Shown here: positions 7,098 to 15,683 of the stretch, piece by piece
How the letters are laid out: each line of letters starts with the position of its first letter
Numbering within the stretch: position 1 is the first letter of the stretch
DNA from: a virus
Virus record (IMG/VR): IMGVR_UViG_3300035670_007019
Coordinates: 1-43,474 of that record
Reading direction: 5' to 3' (one strand)
Length of the DNA: 43,474 nucleotides
Program-made: the position numbers and the translations under genes
Notes under the pieces: model-generated
What the model saw: only the letters and a program-made list of their open reading frames with translations
Told to the model about the DNA's origin: nothing
Databases searched by the model: none

Positions 7098-7757
7098 ATG
7101 AAAAGTTACACAGCAGAAGACCTACAAAAGAATTATGATAAATTCATAGAGGCATTGAGTAAAGTATTTAGTGGTGAACGATTGGAAAAATTAAAATTCA
7201 TGTATTCCGAAGAAGAATTGGGAACTGAATTAGTTCTAGCACCTGCGAGTGGTAAAGAACATTACCATTCGGCATATACCGGTGGTTATTTAGACCATGT
7301 GATGAACGTTGCCCGTAATGCGTACAAAATGAAGAAGATTTATGAAGAAGGTGGAATCAAAGTTGATTTTACCGATGAGGAATTATTCTTTGCAGCATTC
7401 CATCACGATTTAGGTAAATTGGGTACAAAAGGTAAACCACATTATATTGAGGAAGAATCCGATTGGCATAAGAAGAATCAGGGTTCTATGTTTAAGATAA
7501 ATGGTGAGAATCATTATATGGATGTAACACATAGGGCGTTGTGGTTATTGAATCAATATGGAATCAAATATACCGAAAAGGAGATGATTGGGATTATGTT
7601 AGCAGATGGATTATACAACGAAGGTACTAAACCTTACTTTATTAGTTTCCGCCCCGAAATGAGGTTAAAAACCGACCTTCCGTACATTCTACATTGGGCT
7701 GACCATATGTCTTGTAGACAAGAAAATAAGCAATGGGAAGATTCCCAACCATTCTAA
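7098..7757 (+). CDS. HD-domain phosphohydrolase
   Basis: 219 residues. Metal-binding HD-superfamily motifs are in order: HSAYTGGYLDHVMNVARNA (first His), AAFHHDLGKLG (HD), a later VTHRALWLL and LHWADHMSC (final Asp). The fold hydrolyses phosphoesters, with dNTPs, nucleotides and cyclic nucleotides as substrates in different members; the exact one cannot be told. Position after a deoxyribonucleotidase suggests nucleotide metabolism, though an anti-signalling role is also conceivable. The end of the gene abuts the palindromes controlling hsp20. Confidence 0.82.
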   Translation: MKSYTAEDLQKNYDKFIEALSKVFSGERLEKLKFMYSEEELGTELVLAPASGKEHYHSAYTGGYLDHVMNVARNAYKMKKIYEEGGIKVDFTDEELFFAAFHHDLGKLGTKGKPHYIEEESDWHKKNQGSMFKINGENHYMDVTHRALWLLNQYGIKYTEKEMIGIMLADGLYNEGTKPYFISFRPEMRLKTDLPYILHWADHMSCRQENKQWEDSQPF

Positions 7758-7758
7758 C

Positions 7759-7802
7759 TGACAAGTTGTCAAATAGATTTTTAAAATACTGACAATATGT
7801 CA
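7759..7802 (+). promoter_or_regulatory. Two tandem TGACA-N3-TGTCA palindromes upstream of hsp20
   Basis: TGACAAGTTGTCA (7759-7771) and TGACAATATGTCA (7790-7802) are 13-nt inverted repeats whose centres are 31 bp apart, about three helical turns, so both face the same side. They lie 66 nt before the Hsp20 start, the layout expected of an operator pair. CIRCE is not present. Confidence 0.6.
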
Positions 7803-7867
7803 TATAGTATCTGATGGTATGAGATTTGTAATATATGATGTATTGTTTAACTAAAAAAGAAAAGATT

Positions 7868-8257
7868 ATGTACACAGCAAATTTAGGACACTTATTAGAT
7901 TTATTTGAGAAGGATTTACCTACTTGGAAAACATCAACAACATTACGAGATACTGCGGTTGGATATACTAAACAGAATGATGATTCATACGAATTAGCGT
8001 TTCAGGTGGTAGGACATCCAAAAGAAAATATTTCAATTGATGTTGATGGAAACTTATTAAAAATTAAGGCAGAAAGTTTATACTCCGAAGGTTCAATCCA
8101 AAATAATTTGGTTTCAACATTAGAGCACAACATTCGTATTTCATCTAATTACGATATTACACAAACATCTGCAGAAGTAGAGAATGGTATTTTATTGATT
8201 ACTATTCCAAAGAAAGCAGAAGCAAAACAAAAGAAAATTTCAGTAAAAGTAAAGTAG
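7868..8257 (+). CDS. Hsp20/alpha-crystallin small heat-shock protein
   Basis: 129 residues from the ATG at 7868; in-frame ATGs at 7835 and 7838 would add a Cys/Lys-rich stub and are less likely. The alpha-crystallin domain covers about residues 35-115, with YELAFQVVGHPKENISIDVDGNLLKIKAE and the closing ENGILLITIPKK (the conserved G-x-L then I-x-I). Such ATP-independent chaperones hold unfolded protein; T4-like phages of marine bacteria often carry one. Flanked by the palindromes upstream and a strong terminator, it is a single-gene unit. Confidence 0.92.
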   Translation: MYTANLGHLLDLFEKDLPTWKTSTTLRDTAVGYTKQNDDSYELAFQVVGHPKENISIDVDGNLLKIKAESLYSEGSIQNNLVSTLEHNIRISSNYDITQTSAEVENGILLITIPKKAEAKQKKISVKVK

Positions 8258-8282
8258 TTTTTTTTAATCTCTCATTTTTTGT

Positions 8283-8316
8283 AAAGAGTCATCAATTTGG
8301 TGACTCTTTTTTTTTT
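8283..8316 (+). terminator. Terminator of hsp20 at the convergent junction
   Basis: AAAGAGTCATC (8283-8293) pairs with GGTGACTCTTT (8299-8309) around AATTT, followed by a long T run. The stop of the minus-strand GNAT gene lies inside the hairpin. On the minus strand the hairpin is followed only by TTTAC, so termination there would be weaker. Confidence 0.88.
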
Positions 8317-8744
8317 GTTTCAAACCCATTTGTAGTAAATACATTATGAGCTGCAACGTGCCAATCTTCACATATACATGATATTTTTGAAATAGGTATT
8401 GGCAACATTCCAATAGTTTTATTTACAAACCATTGTGCTGAATAATTTGGTCTTTTGTAACAATTTGTAACATACAAATTATATAAATAAAATTCGTTAT
8501 TCTCTTTTGGTTCATAAAACACATAACCAATTGCGTTATTACCATAATATAAAATAAACAAATGATGACCATTATTTATTCTAGTTTGAACATCATCAAA
8601 TATAAACATACCATCCCATTTATATTCTTCATTAAAAAAATATATTAGTTTTTTAATATCATCGGATAATACTTCATTATATCTTAATATACTAAGTTCT
8701 TCAATTTGGTTATAATCTGAAATATTTAATTCAAAATTTATCAT
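8292..8744 (-). CDS. GNAT-family N-acetyltransferase
   Basis: 150 residues. The N-terminal part is a helix-rich lead-in; the core shows the GNAT pattern: strand NAIGYVFYEP, strand EFYLYNLYVTNCYKRP where the acetyl-CoA loop should lie, and the C-terminal AAHNVFTTNGFETK matching the usual A-x-x-x-Y/F-x-x-x-G-F end. The substrate is unknown; a sugar amine or protein N-terminus is plausible given the neighbours. It is the last gene of the island and overlaps the oxygenase upstream by 4 nt. Confidence 0.75.
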   Translation of the reverse strand: MINFELNISDYNQIEELSILRYNEVLSDDIKKLIYFFNEEYKWDGMFIFDDVQTRINNGHHLFILYYGNNAIGYVFYEPKENNEFYLYNLYVTNCYKRPNYSAQWFVNKTIGMLPIPISKISCICEDWHVAAHNVFTTNGFETKKKESPN

Positions 8745-9220
8745 AATAAATTCTTTTTTACTAAATCTTCGTGATTGATAAAAATCAATGCACTTTTTCT
8801 AATACCATTTGTTATTTTTGTTATTTCATGCAATCTATTTGATTTAAAACAGTAAGGTACGCCTGGTCCTTTATCTATGATTTCGTTTGGGTTATATAAT
8901 ATATAATCACCACCATCATATTCATCGTTTATATGAAACCCAACAACATATGCTCTATTTTTATAATTACGTTCAACCGAATCTATGTGTTTATCGAAAT
9001 AATCACCAACATTATATTTGTGTATTATTAAACTATATTTCTTATGTATAAGTTTTTCACCACTTTCATTTTCAAACCAATCTAATAATTTAGTAGTTAT
9101 ATCCATCTCGTTATTCATCATAACAGCAAATTCATAACTTCTATCATCAAACTTTCGATAATCTACATTTTCCCAAAATGAATTTAAAAATTTTAATTCA
9201 GTATCGTTATATAATTTCAT
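8741..9220 (-). CDS. 2OG-Fe(II) oxygenase, prolyl-4-hydroxylase type (copy 1)
   Basis: 159 residues forming one double-stranded beta-helix. Iron ligands are His78 and Asp80 (FDKHIDS) and His131 (RLHEI); Arg141 (GIRKSAL) is placed to bind 2-oxoglutarate. GFHINDEYDGGDYILYNP is the typical P4Hc middle. These enzymes hydroxylate proteins, or modify sugars or small molecules; the target is unknown. A second oxygenase of the same type lies at the other end of the gene run (12716). Joined to its neighbours by overlapping start and stop codons. Confidence 0.88.
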   Translation of the reverse strand: MKLYNDTELKFLNSFWENVDYRKFDDRSYEFAVMMNNEMDITTKLLDWFENESGEKLIHKKYSLIIHKYNVGDYFDKHIDSVERNYKNRAYVVGFHINDEYDGGDYILYNPNEIIDKGPGVPYCFKSNRLHEITKITNGIRKSALIFINHEDLVKKNLL

Positions 9221-10473
9221 TACAAAAACTTTTTATTTGAATTAATTTTATCATTTTCTGTTTTAAAATCATCTAATAACATATCTAACATAGTATTTTC
9301 CGATTCTATTTTTTTAACAAACGCAATATGACATTCATTTGTCCATTCCTTTATTTTTTTATAGTTCTCATCAAAATTTTTTAAAAAGGAATCAATAAAC
9401 GATACAAATAAATCTACATTACCTTTATATAATTTTGCTTCATTATAAAACGGATGTTCTGAAATGTTTAATACTTTTTGTAACATTTCTAATGGATATG
9501 AATGAGTAGATACAAATGGTATATTTGCAAGAACTAATCCTAATGTTTTTTCAGAAAAATATTGATTTTGAAATTCATCTTTAGAATGAGCCCAACTTTC
9601 ATCTAATATTTGAATTTTGGCTTTTGATAGCATTCTAAACCATAAATCCCAAGTCAATCCACTTTGATATTGTATTAAAGTTATATTTTCAAAATCGGTA
9701 GTACCATTAATTGAATTAAAATGAATATTATCTATTTCTGATAATTCATTTTCATATGTGTTATAAAATTTACTTACCGGTGCTGAATTGGTTCTTTGTA
9801 ATAATAATTTTTTATTATTTAGTTTAGCCAAACCTTTTAATATATCACATCTATATTTTTTATGATTACGAACTGAATACATTAAATCATAATCAAAATT
9901 TAATTTCTCAAATATTTGTTTGTATTCATAATACCATCGTATTCCAATTATTTCATTCCATTGCCATATTGTATTTGTAAATGCAAAATAAATGTTTGGA
10001 AATCTATATCTAATATTATCATTTATAAATAAATTATCAGATATTATTTTGTGATTTTTTAACAATTGTATTTGTGATTCTAACTCATCTATGTGTATGG
10101 TAGTATCTAAATCACTTTTTGTTAAAATACGCTCAGTTCTAAATAATGTAATTATCCAATTTTTTTTATTTTCTAATAGTTCTACAAATTTACTAACTAT
10201 TGGTGTATCTTGTACATCACCAATATTCAATTCCATATAGGTAGAATCTGTATATCTTTGTAGTAATGCTGAAAAAAAATCTAATAAATGTAACCCATCA
10301 GTATTATCATTTATTTCTGGATTAAAATAAAATTCAATATCTACACCATTATAATTACAATATGCAGAACCAATATTGGTATTTAAATCAACTTCAATAA
10401 ATTTATTATTACTATTATGTGCTAATTTATAAAAAAGTATTTTACTATAATAGTGGTGTACATATATTTTCAT
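9220..10473 (-). CDS. Glycosyltransferase-like protein (GT-B/exostosin-like C-terminus)
   Basis: 417 residues. The C-terminal third contains LSKAKIQILDESWAH and then SEKTLGLVLANIPFVSTHS, the pattern (T/S-E-K-T, then a Pro-Phe turn) seen in the nucleotide-sugar-binding half of GT10- and GT47-like enzymes and in many marine phage proteins. The first half has mixed alpha/beta sequence without a clear motif. Likely transfers a sugar; donor and acceptor unknown. It lies between a SET protein and an oxygenase in one overlapping operon. Confidence 0.6.
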   Translation of the reverse strand: MKIYVHHYYSKILFYKLAHNSNNKFIEVDLNTNIGSAYCNYNGVDIEFYFNPEINDNTDGLHLLDFFSALLQRYTDSTYMELNIGDVQDTPIVSKFVELLENKKNWIITLFRTERILTKSDLDTTIHIDELESQIQLLKNHKIISDNLFINDNIRYRFPNIYFAFTNTIWQWNEIIGIRWYYEYKQIFEKLNFDYDLMYSVRNHKKYRCDILKGLAKLNNKKLLLQRTNSAPVSKFYNTYENELSEIDNIHFNSINGTTDFENITLIQYQSGLTWDLWFRMLSKAKIQILDESWAHSKDEFQNQYFSEKTLGLVLANIPFVSTHSYPLEMLQKVLNISEHPFYNEAKLYKGNVDLFVSFIDSFLKNFDENYKKIKEWTNECHIAFVKKIESENTMLDMLLDDFKTENDKINSNKKFL

Positions 10474-10886
10474 ATTATAGATAATTTGATATTTTTAGTT
10501 TTAAATGTTTCTACTAATTTCCAATAATTAGCATCACCATAATAAGTACAAATTTCTTCACCTACTTTTATATCTTTGATAGCAACAAACTGAAATGCCT
10601 TATGTTGTGGGTGGTTTCTCCAATATGCATTATTAGTATCAGAATGATTATATATACACCCATTACCTAATGGTAAAACATATTCTTCTAACTTACCTTC
10701 TGCCGGATAATTGAATTTATAATCATATAGAAAAAATGATTGTTCGCCTGGTTTAAATGGAAGTGTTATTAAATGACATTCCTCAATCACTTCACCTGCT
10801 TTGATTTCTTCAATAGCAAATACACCCATTCCATGTATCGGTGATTCTTTAACTTCTACCTTTGTTGCTACTTTTAAATTTATCAT
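10470..10886 (-). CDS. SET-domain lysine methyltransferase-like protein (copy 1)
   Basis: 138 residues, little more than the SET core. The N-terminal strand has HGMGVFAIEEIKAGEVI (GxG at 19-21), the knot motif is YNHSDTNNAYW with Asn80-His81, and the closing AIKDIKVGEEICTYYG supplies Tyr115/Tyr116 as catalytic tyrosine. SET enzymes use S-adenosylmethionine to methylate lysines; viral minimal SET proteins exist. The zinc-binding post-SET cysteines are absent. The SAM synthetase at 24774 could supply its cofactor. Target unknown; a virion or host protein. Confidence 0.85.
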   Translation of the reverse strand: MINLKVATKVEVKESPIHGMGVFAIEEIKAGEVIEECHLITLPFKPGEQSFFLYDYKFNYPAEGKLEEYVLPLGNGCIYNHSDTNNAYWRNHPQHKAFQFVAIKDIKVGEEICTYYGDANYWKLVETFKTKNIKLSII

Positions 10887-10888
10887 AA

Positions 10889-11590
10889 CTATATCAGCGT
10901 TTTATTGATTTTCGGAATCGGTAAATTATATTTCTCTTTACCTACATAATGTGTATAATAACTATTTGGTACTCGTAATCTATCCGAAAAATTATGAATA
11001 TTATATTGATTTGATAATAACGTTAAAAGATATTGAGATGTTATGGTACAACATAAATCAAATGTTTTTAAAGTATCTTTTCTAACTTTACAAAATTCAT
11101 ATAATTTAAACCATCTGTCTAAATATAATTCTTTTAATTCTTTATTATTAATTTTAAGAGTTCCTATGTTCATAACTCTTTGTTTTTCGACTTTCCATTC
11201 AGGTATTATATCCGATATACCTAACCCATCTAATTCATTTACACAATCATCATAAATACTTAACCAACTCTCCCATCCATCAAAATATACATCTACTGAA
11301 TCATCTAACTTTGGTAATCTATTATGAAATATAACATCACCATCTACTAATATATAATCATCATTTCTATTTAGTGGTATAGTTTTGAATGCATCCCAAA
11401 AAACAAATTCATCGGTTATTATATGTTTAATATCTACTAAATCATCAAACCAATCACAATTAGAATATAATTCAGTTTTATATCCTAATAGTTTAGCAGA
11501 ATTAATGCTATTCGTATAATACGATTTTAATACATCTATTTTATGTGAATCTGTATTTACAGTTTTATCAAATGTATATATTAAATTCAT
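10889..11590 (-). CDS. GT-A glycosyltransferase-like protein (copy 1)
   Basis: 233 residues. DYILVDGDVIF has Asp83-Gly84-Asp85, a DxD metal/nucleotide-sugar site of GT-A transferases; upstream is AKLLGYKTELYSN, downstream MNIGTLKINNKELKELY and the C-terminal SYYTHYVGK. The next gene (11590) shares the same frame of motifs, so the two are paralogues from a duplication. Together they could add successive sugars or act as a heterodimer. Soluble, no membrane segment. Only 2 nt separate it from the SET gene. Confidence 0.7.
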   Translation of the reverse strand: MNLIYTFDKTVNTDSHKIDVLKSYYTNSINSAKLLGYKTELYSNCDWFDDLVDIKHIITDEFVFWDAFKTIPLNRNDDYILVDGDVIFHNRLPKLDDSVDVYFDGWESWLSIYDDCVNELDGLGISDIIPEWKVEKQRVMNIGTLKINNKELKELYLDRWFKLYEFCKVRKDTLKTFDLCCTITSQYLLTLLSNQYNIHNFSDRLRVPNSYYTHYVGKEKYNLPIPKINKTLI

Positions 11591-12333
11591 TATAACAATT
11601 TAGTTGTAGGATTTAAGATAGAATCAACATGTTTCCATGCGGTAGGTGTAAATTTAGTTAATGACATATAATGAGTATAATCATTTATATTATTACATTC
11701 TTTACCAACATATTCGGTGCCTTCTAACAAACATGCAAACATATATTCACATACAATTATTGCAGGGTCATCTTTTTTAAATAGACGATTATCTGATTTA
11801 ATATTATCTATAAAGTATTTTCTAAATTTATAATAAGTGGATATAAATAATTCCTTTGTTTCTTTATTATTGAATTTAAGAATACCAACACTACATGCGT
11901 ATAGTGTATTATAGTTAAAATAATCTATATTAGATGTAATATCATAATCTTTAAAAATATTTAAATATCTTTGAAATTTAGTTTGTGTTTTAGATTTAAC
12001 CACTCCCTTTATTTCATATATCATATCACAATTAGTTGGCAAATTTAATTTAGATTCTAATATTATATCACCATCGATTGTAACACAATCTAAGTCTTCT
12101 TTTGAATGTATGTATAATTTTAAATCATCAGTAAGAACAAACTCTTCATTTGTAATATCTACATATTCATCTACTACATCCTTCAATTTTTGATAAGTAA
12201 AATCACAACCATATAATTTAATAGTATATCCCAATTGTTTTGAACGAGTAATTGCACCTTTGTATAAAAGTAATATCCAATCATTATCATCGTAATTACC
12301 CATTTTAGTGGAGTAACTATAAATTAGTTTCAT
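11590..12333 (-). CDS. GT-A glycosyltransferase-like protein (copy 2)
   Basis: 247 residues, a paralogue of the protein at 10889: MKLIYSYS resembles MNLIYTFD, SKQLGYTIKLYG resembles AKLLGYKTELYS, TIDGDIILESKL carries the DxD at 87-89, SVGILKFNNKETKELF mirrors the partner, and DYTHYMSLTKF the C-terminus. Divergence is considerable, so the duplication is old or the copies have different acceptors. Overlaps copy 1 by 1 nt and the SET gene upstream by 4 nt. Confidence 0.7.
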   Translation of the reverse strand: MKLIYSYSTKMGNYDDNDWILLLYKGAITRSKQLGYTIKLYGCDFTYQKLKDVVDEYVDITNEEFVLTDDLKLYIHSKEDLDCVTIDGDIILESKLNLPTNCDMIYEIKGVVKSKTQTKFQRYLNIFKDYDITSNIDYFNYNTLYACSVGILKFNNKETKELFISTYYKFRKYFIDNIKSDNRLFKKDDPAIIVCEYMFACLLEGTEYVGKECNNINDYTHYMSLTKFTPTAWKHVDSILNPTTKLL

Positions 12334-12716
12334 ATTAAATTTTGTTTTATAATTACTTTTTCTTCAATATAATCAAAATCAAATACTCCATATTTGTTTA
12401 TTAATCGCATCGGTAATTCTATTATTTTGATAATATCTAAATAATTTATAGTTAATTCTTCAAATTGATTAATATCTCTATTAGTATATATTTTAATAGC
12501 ATCACCATCTAATTCTAAATTACAATTTGGAATTCTATTATGATTTAAATATCTACCTAATGGGTTAGTTTCAACCCATCCTTCGTAAATGAGTCTACTT
12601 TCTGTCGATATAGTTTCTGATTTTGTAAAGTAATTACCAATAAAGGTATTGGATGTAATTGATGTAGATGAAATAATTCCTATTCCTCTTGATTCAAAAT
12701 TATATTTTTTAAACAT
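12330..12716 (-). CDS. SET-domain protein (copy 2)
   Basis: 128 residues. The GxG strand is ESRGIGIISS (11-13), the SET knot GRYLNHNRIPNC (Asn58-His59), and the end NRDINQFEELTINYLD places Tyr92 as the catalytic tyrosine. It is shorter and more divergent than the SET protein at 10470; the acidic E-E-L-T-I-N-Y signature is retained, so activity is plausible. The last ~35 residues form a tail without recognisable motif. Sandwiched between an oxygenase and a glycosyltransferase. Confidence 0.75.
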   Translation of the reverse strand: MFKKYNFESRGIGIISSTSITSNTFIGNYFTKSETISTESRLIYEGWVETNPLGRYLNHNRIPNCNLELDGDAIKIYTNRDINQFEELTINYLDIIKIIELPMRLINKYGVFDFDYIEEKVIIKQNLI

Positions 12717-13222
12717 TAAATTATATTTTTTGAAATATCAAAATCACTTTCATGTAAAAACAGAACTAATGAATATCGTTCACCATCTTCTAACATAGTT
12801 ACTTCATGTTCCGCAGTAGGTGATATAGACGTTATTGAACCGATTACTCTAGATTGCGGAGTATTTTCTACAATTAAATCACCTCCTATATAATCAGATG
12901 ATTCTGATAATTGAACTAATAAAGTTTTGTAAATTATATCAACTCCGTATTTGGAAAAATCTTGATGTTTAGCCAAACTACCACCTTTACCATATTTCAT
13001 AATTTTTATGGTAGGTATATTTTTTACCTTTAAGGGTGTAAGTTTTTGTAAGAGAAAATTCTTTAGTTCAGAATTATCAATTGTTACAAATTTGGCAGAA
13101 CTACCTTTTCTGAATTTTATTTGAATGCCATTCAGAGTGTGAGTATCCATACCATCAACTTCATCGTATAATGAATAAAATGACTTTATATACTCACACT
13201 CTTCTTTAGAAAATATAACCAT
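12716..13222 (-). CDS. 2OG-Fe(II) oxygenase, prolyl-4-hydroxylase type (copy 2)
   Basis: 168 residues. Iron ligands are His86 and Asp88 (LAKHQDFS) and His139 (AEHEVTML), with Arg149 (GERYSLVLFL) for 2-oxoglutarate. YIGGDLIVEN corresponds to GGDYILYN of copy 1. The N-terminus MVIFSKEECEYIKSFY matches the start typical of phage P4H-like proteins. Substrate unknown. It is the first gene of the overlapping run that ends with the GNAT; 14 nt separate it from a small open frame upstream. Confidence 0.85.
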   Translation of the reverse strand: MVIFSKEECEYIKSFYSLYDEVDGMDTHTLNGIQIKFRKGSSAKFVTIDNSELKNFLLQKLTPLKVKNIPTIKIMKYGKGGSLAKHQDFSKYGVDIIYKTLLVQLSESSDYIGGDLIVENTPQSRVIGSITSISPTAEHEVTMLEDGERYSLVLFLHESDFDISKNII

Positions 13223-13236
13223 TTAAGTAAGTTTAA

Positions 13237-13374
13237 TTACATATGTTTATCCTTAATGTATTGGATAAAATTAGTTAAAATGACATTAACTTGTTGATTT
13301 ATAGTTGGTGTAGTTGTTACAACTTGTTTGTTGTCCAAATCACTTTTAGTAAATGTTTTATATATTTGTGCCAT
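13237..13374 (-). CDS. Small hypothetical protein (45 aa)
   Basis: An ATG on the minus strand at 13374 opens 45 codons ending with TAA at 13237-13239. The product begins MAQIYKTFTKSDLDNKQV, continues with a Thr-rich turn and ends in a helix-like NVILTNFIQYIKDKHM. Not recognised. It fills the only space between the Hint-domain gene and the oxygenase and runs in the same direction, which supports it; alone its length would not. Confidence 0.5.
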   Translation of the reverse strand: MAQIYKTFTKSDLDNKQVVTTTPTINQQVNVILTNFIQYIKDKHM

Positions 13375-13384
13375 AGTGAAATCC

Positions 13385-15652
13385 TTATTTATTATGTACT
13401 AAAATTTGGTTAGCGTAAAAATTGTGATTATCTTCGACTGTTATGATATAAGTTTGAGTATCTTTCTCATCTAACTCTATTATATCTTTAATAGCAGTTC
13501 TACTTACACCATTTGATAAGTAAACCATATCACCAGTTTTGATTTGTTTAACTTCTTTATCTAATTCGTAACGTTTGTTTGTTAAGAATGGAGTATAAGA
13601 TGCCAATTCTAAATCACCAACATAGAATGGATGGTCAAACGTACATACTATTGAAGTTTGATTTGCAAATTCGTATTTAACTAAATCGTTGTGAATTGGA
13701 GTTTTTAAACCAATTACTTTTTTAACTTCATTTTGTAAAGTTGATTCATTAAATGAAAGTACCTCATCACCAATTACTACATCTTCAATATTCTTTTGAG
13801 AACCATCTCCCATAACTACCTTAGTTCCAGCAACAAAGCAAGAACCACCACTATATTTAAAGTTATGAACTAATAAGTTTTCAGCATAATATGTGTGATT
13901 ATCTTTAACATCTAAAATATGATAAACCTCAACCTCACCAACAATCGTTTCCTTTTCAGTTACAATAGTTTCATTGCCATTTCTATTAATTAGAATATCA
14001 TTTAATGTAATATCTTGTGCAGCAATCCATCCTTTACCTTTAACATAGAACTTATGTAATGCAGTAGATTTAACTTCATTACCATCATCAGTTTTGTGTC
14101 TGATTAATAGATGTTCTTTTTTCTTTACGATATTCCCAATAACACCTTCTGTTTTTTCACCTGTAAATTCGTTATATGTTAAGATTTTATCAGTTAATAA
14201 TAAATCTTCAATATTCTTTTGAGTACCATCTGCTAAAGTAATTTTAGTTCCAGCAGGGAAGCAGTTATGTGTAACAATCTTAACACTTAATTCTCCATTT
14301 GATAAGAAATAAGTATCAGATGTCTCCATATCAATAATATATGTTTTATAATCACCATCTAATATTTCTATTACAATTGAATCAATATTGATTAATCCAC
14401 CTGTTAAATTAATTAACTGATGTTTAGTTTCATCTAATTTTGCTATTGATTCATAACGAATACAATTTAAATCAATATCATGTACTAACAAATGAACTCC
14501 ACCAGATGCTCTAAATTCAGAACCATCTTCCATAGTTAAATGAAATGCCAGATTGTATAAAAGGGGTTGTTCTATTTTATTGATTAAAACAGAACTAGTA
14601 GCATATGAACCAGATGGTAATTCTGAACCAGCATGTGACCACGCCATAAAAGTAGAAACCACATCGGTATCAGGTGCTCCATTTATAAAATAAGATTTAA
14701 ATTCATCTCCAACTGATGCACTTCCAATCAATATGGTAGTACCATCTGCTTTAATAATTTCTTCTTCTTCGAATATACCACCCCAATTATAAACATTTGT
14801 AAATTTTGGATAATTTGTTGTTAATTCATAATAGTGTTTTACATCAATCTCATTTGCTATTTGTGTATCATCGTATTCAATTGATGTTGGTTTTACAAAT
14901 AATCCTTCTGTTGTATAATTTCCAACGTTTATTAAATCTAAATTACTACCATAAATAATATTAAATGAACGAACCGATGTTACTTTTGTTTCCGAAGCAT
15001 CTTCGTAAAATTTAATAATTAATTTATCATCGGATAATGAACCAGTGAATTCACTCCATCTATCATCCGTTGTTTCAGATGATTTACCAATCTTATAAAA
15101 TGATATTGGATGTGTTGTATTTGCAGATGTATCTTTAACTGCCACATCTGGTATGTTTGTAGTATTAAAATCTTTTGGTAAATTATCAAATTCAAATCCT
15201 TGTACGGATGATGAAAACGAATATTCTACAATTGATGCAGTATCATTATTTTCTGTAAATAATTGTAATGGTCCTAATACACTTTTAGCATATTCGGAAT
15301 CAAAAATGGATGCTTCATCATACGCAAAACGTAAGATAAATTTTGTAGAACTATCAGTTATTGCAGTTGGATAAATAGTACCAGCTTCCTCAATTGTAGA
15401 ATCAAACGATATTATAAATGGTGCGTTTGAAAATATACTTTGTGATAATTCTGCTACAATATCTGTATGAATTTCTTTGTGAATTGTATGTAATTCAGTT
15501 ATAGCTGAAGCAGATAGTATTTCTATAAAATTTGTGTAATCTAAAAAAGAAAGTCCATTTGGTACACAACCGGTATCAGTATTTACTTCCATTAATCTTA
15601 AATTGCCAGTAGTATCTTTAATAAAATCTGCTGAAAAAAATGTTCCCTTCAT
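13385..15652 (-). CDS. Large protein with two tandem C-terminal Hint (bacterial intein-like) domains
   Basis: 755 residues. Residues 464-597 and 605-754 are two Hint domains: each begins with Cys in CFPAGTKI or CFVAGTKV, has GSQKNIED- or GTQKNIED-like block A, a TALH or TFDH block B, and ends with YAENLLVHN or YANQILVHN. They are followed by Phe and by the C-terminal Lys, not Cys/Ser/Thr, as in bacterial intein-like proteins that cleave rather than splice neatly. The N-terminal ~460 residues look beta-rich; residues 1-40 (SADFIKDTTGNLRLMEVNTDTG) and RFAYDEASIFDSEYAK recall ATP-grasp metal/ATP motifs (weak). Preceded by a late-type promoter motif. Confidence 0.85.
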   Translation of the reverse strand: MKGTFFSADFIKDTTGNLRLMEVNTDTGCVPNGLSFLDYTNFIEILSASAITELHTIHKEIHTDIVAELSQSIFSNAPFIISFDSTIEEAGTIYPTAITDSSTKFILRFAYDEASIFDSEYAKSVLGPLQLFTENNDTASIVEYSFSSSVQGFEFDNLPKDFNTTNIPDVAVKDTSANTTHPISFYKIGKSSETTDDRWSEFTGSLSDDKLIIKFYEDASETKVTSVRSFNIIYGSNLDLINVGNYTTEGLFVKPTSIEYDDTQIANEIDVKHYYELTTNYPKFTNVYNWGGIFEEEEIIKADGTTILIGSASVGDEFKSYFINGAPDTDVVSTFMAWSHAGSELPSGSYATSSVLINKIEQPLLYNLAFHLTMEDGSEFRASGGVHLLVHDIDLNCIRYESIAKLDETKHQLINLTGGLINIDSIVIEILDGDYKTYIIDMETSDTYFLSNGELSVKIVTHNCFPAGTKITLADGTQKNIEDLLLTDKILTYNEFTGEKTEGVIGNIVKKKEHLLIRHKTDDGNEVKSTALHKFYVKGKGWIAAQDITLNDILINRNGNETIVTEKETIVGEVEVYHILDVKDNHTYYAENLLVHNFKYSGGSCFVAGTKVVMGDGSQKNIEDVVIGDEVLSFNESTLQNEVKKVIGLKTPIHNDLVKYEFANQTSIVCTFDHPFYVGDLELASYTPFLTNKRYELDKEVKQIKTGDMVYLSNGVSRTAIKDIIELDEKDTQTYIITVEDNHNFYANQILVHNK

Positions 15653-15671
15653 ATGTCTTAGTATTTCTTCT

Positions 15672-15683
15672 CTATAAATATAT
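15672..15683 (-). promoter_or_regulatory. ATATATTTATAG motif before the Hint-domain gene
   Basis: Read on the minus strand, ATATATTTATAG lies 19 nt before the ATG at 15652. Same motif and spacing class as upstream of 32342, 36173 and 43221. It suggests a second transcription start inside the island. Confidence 0.55.
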
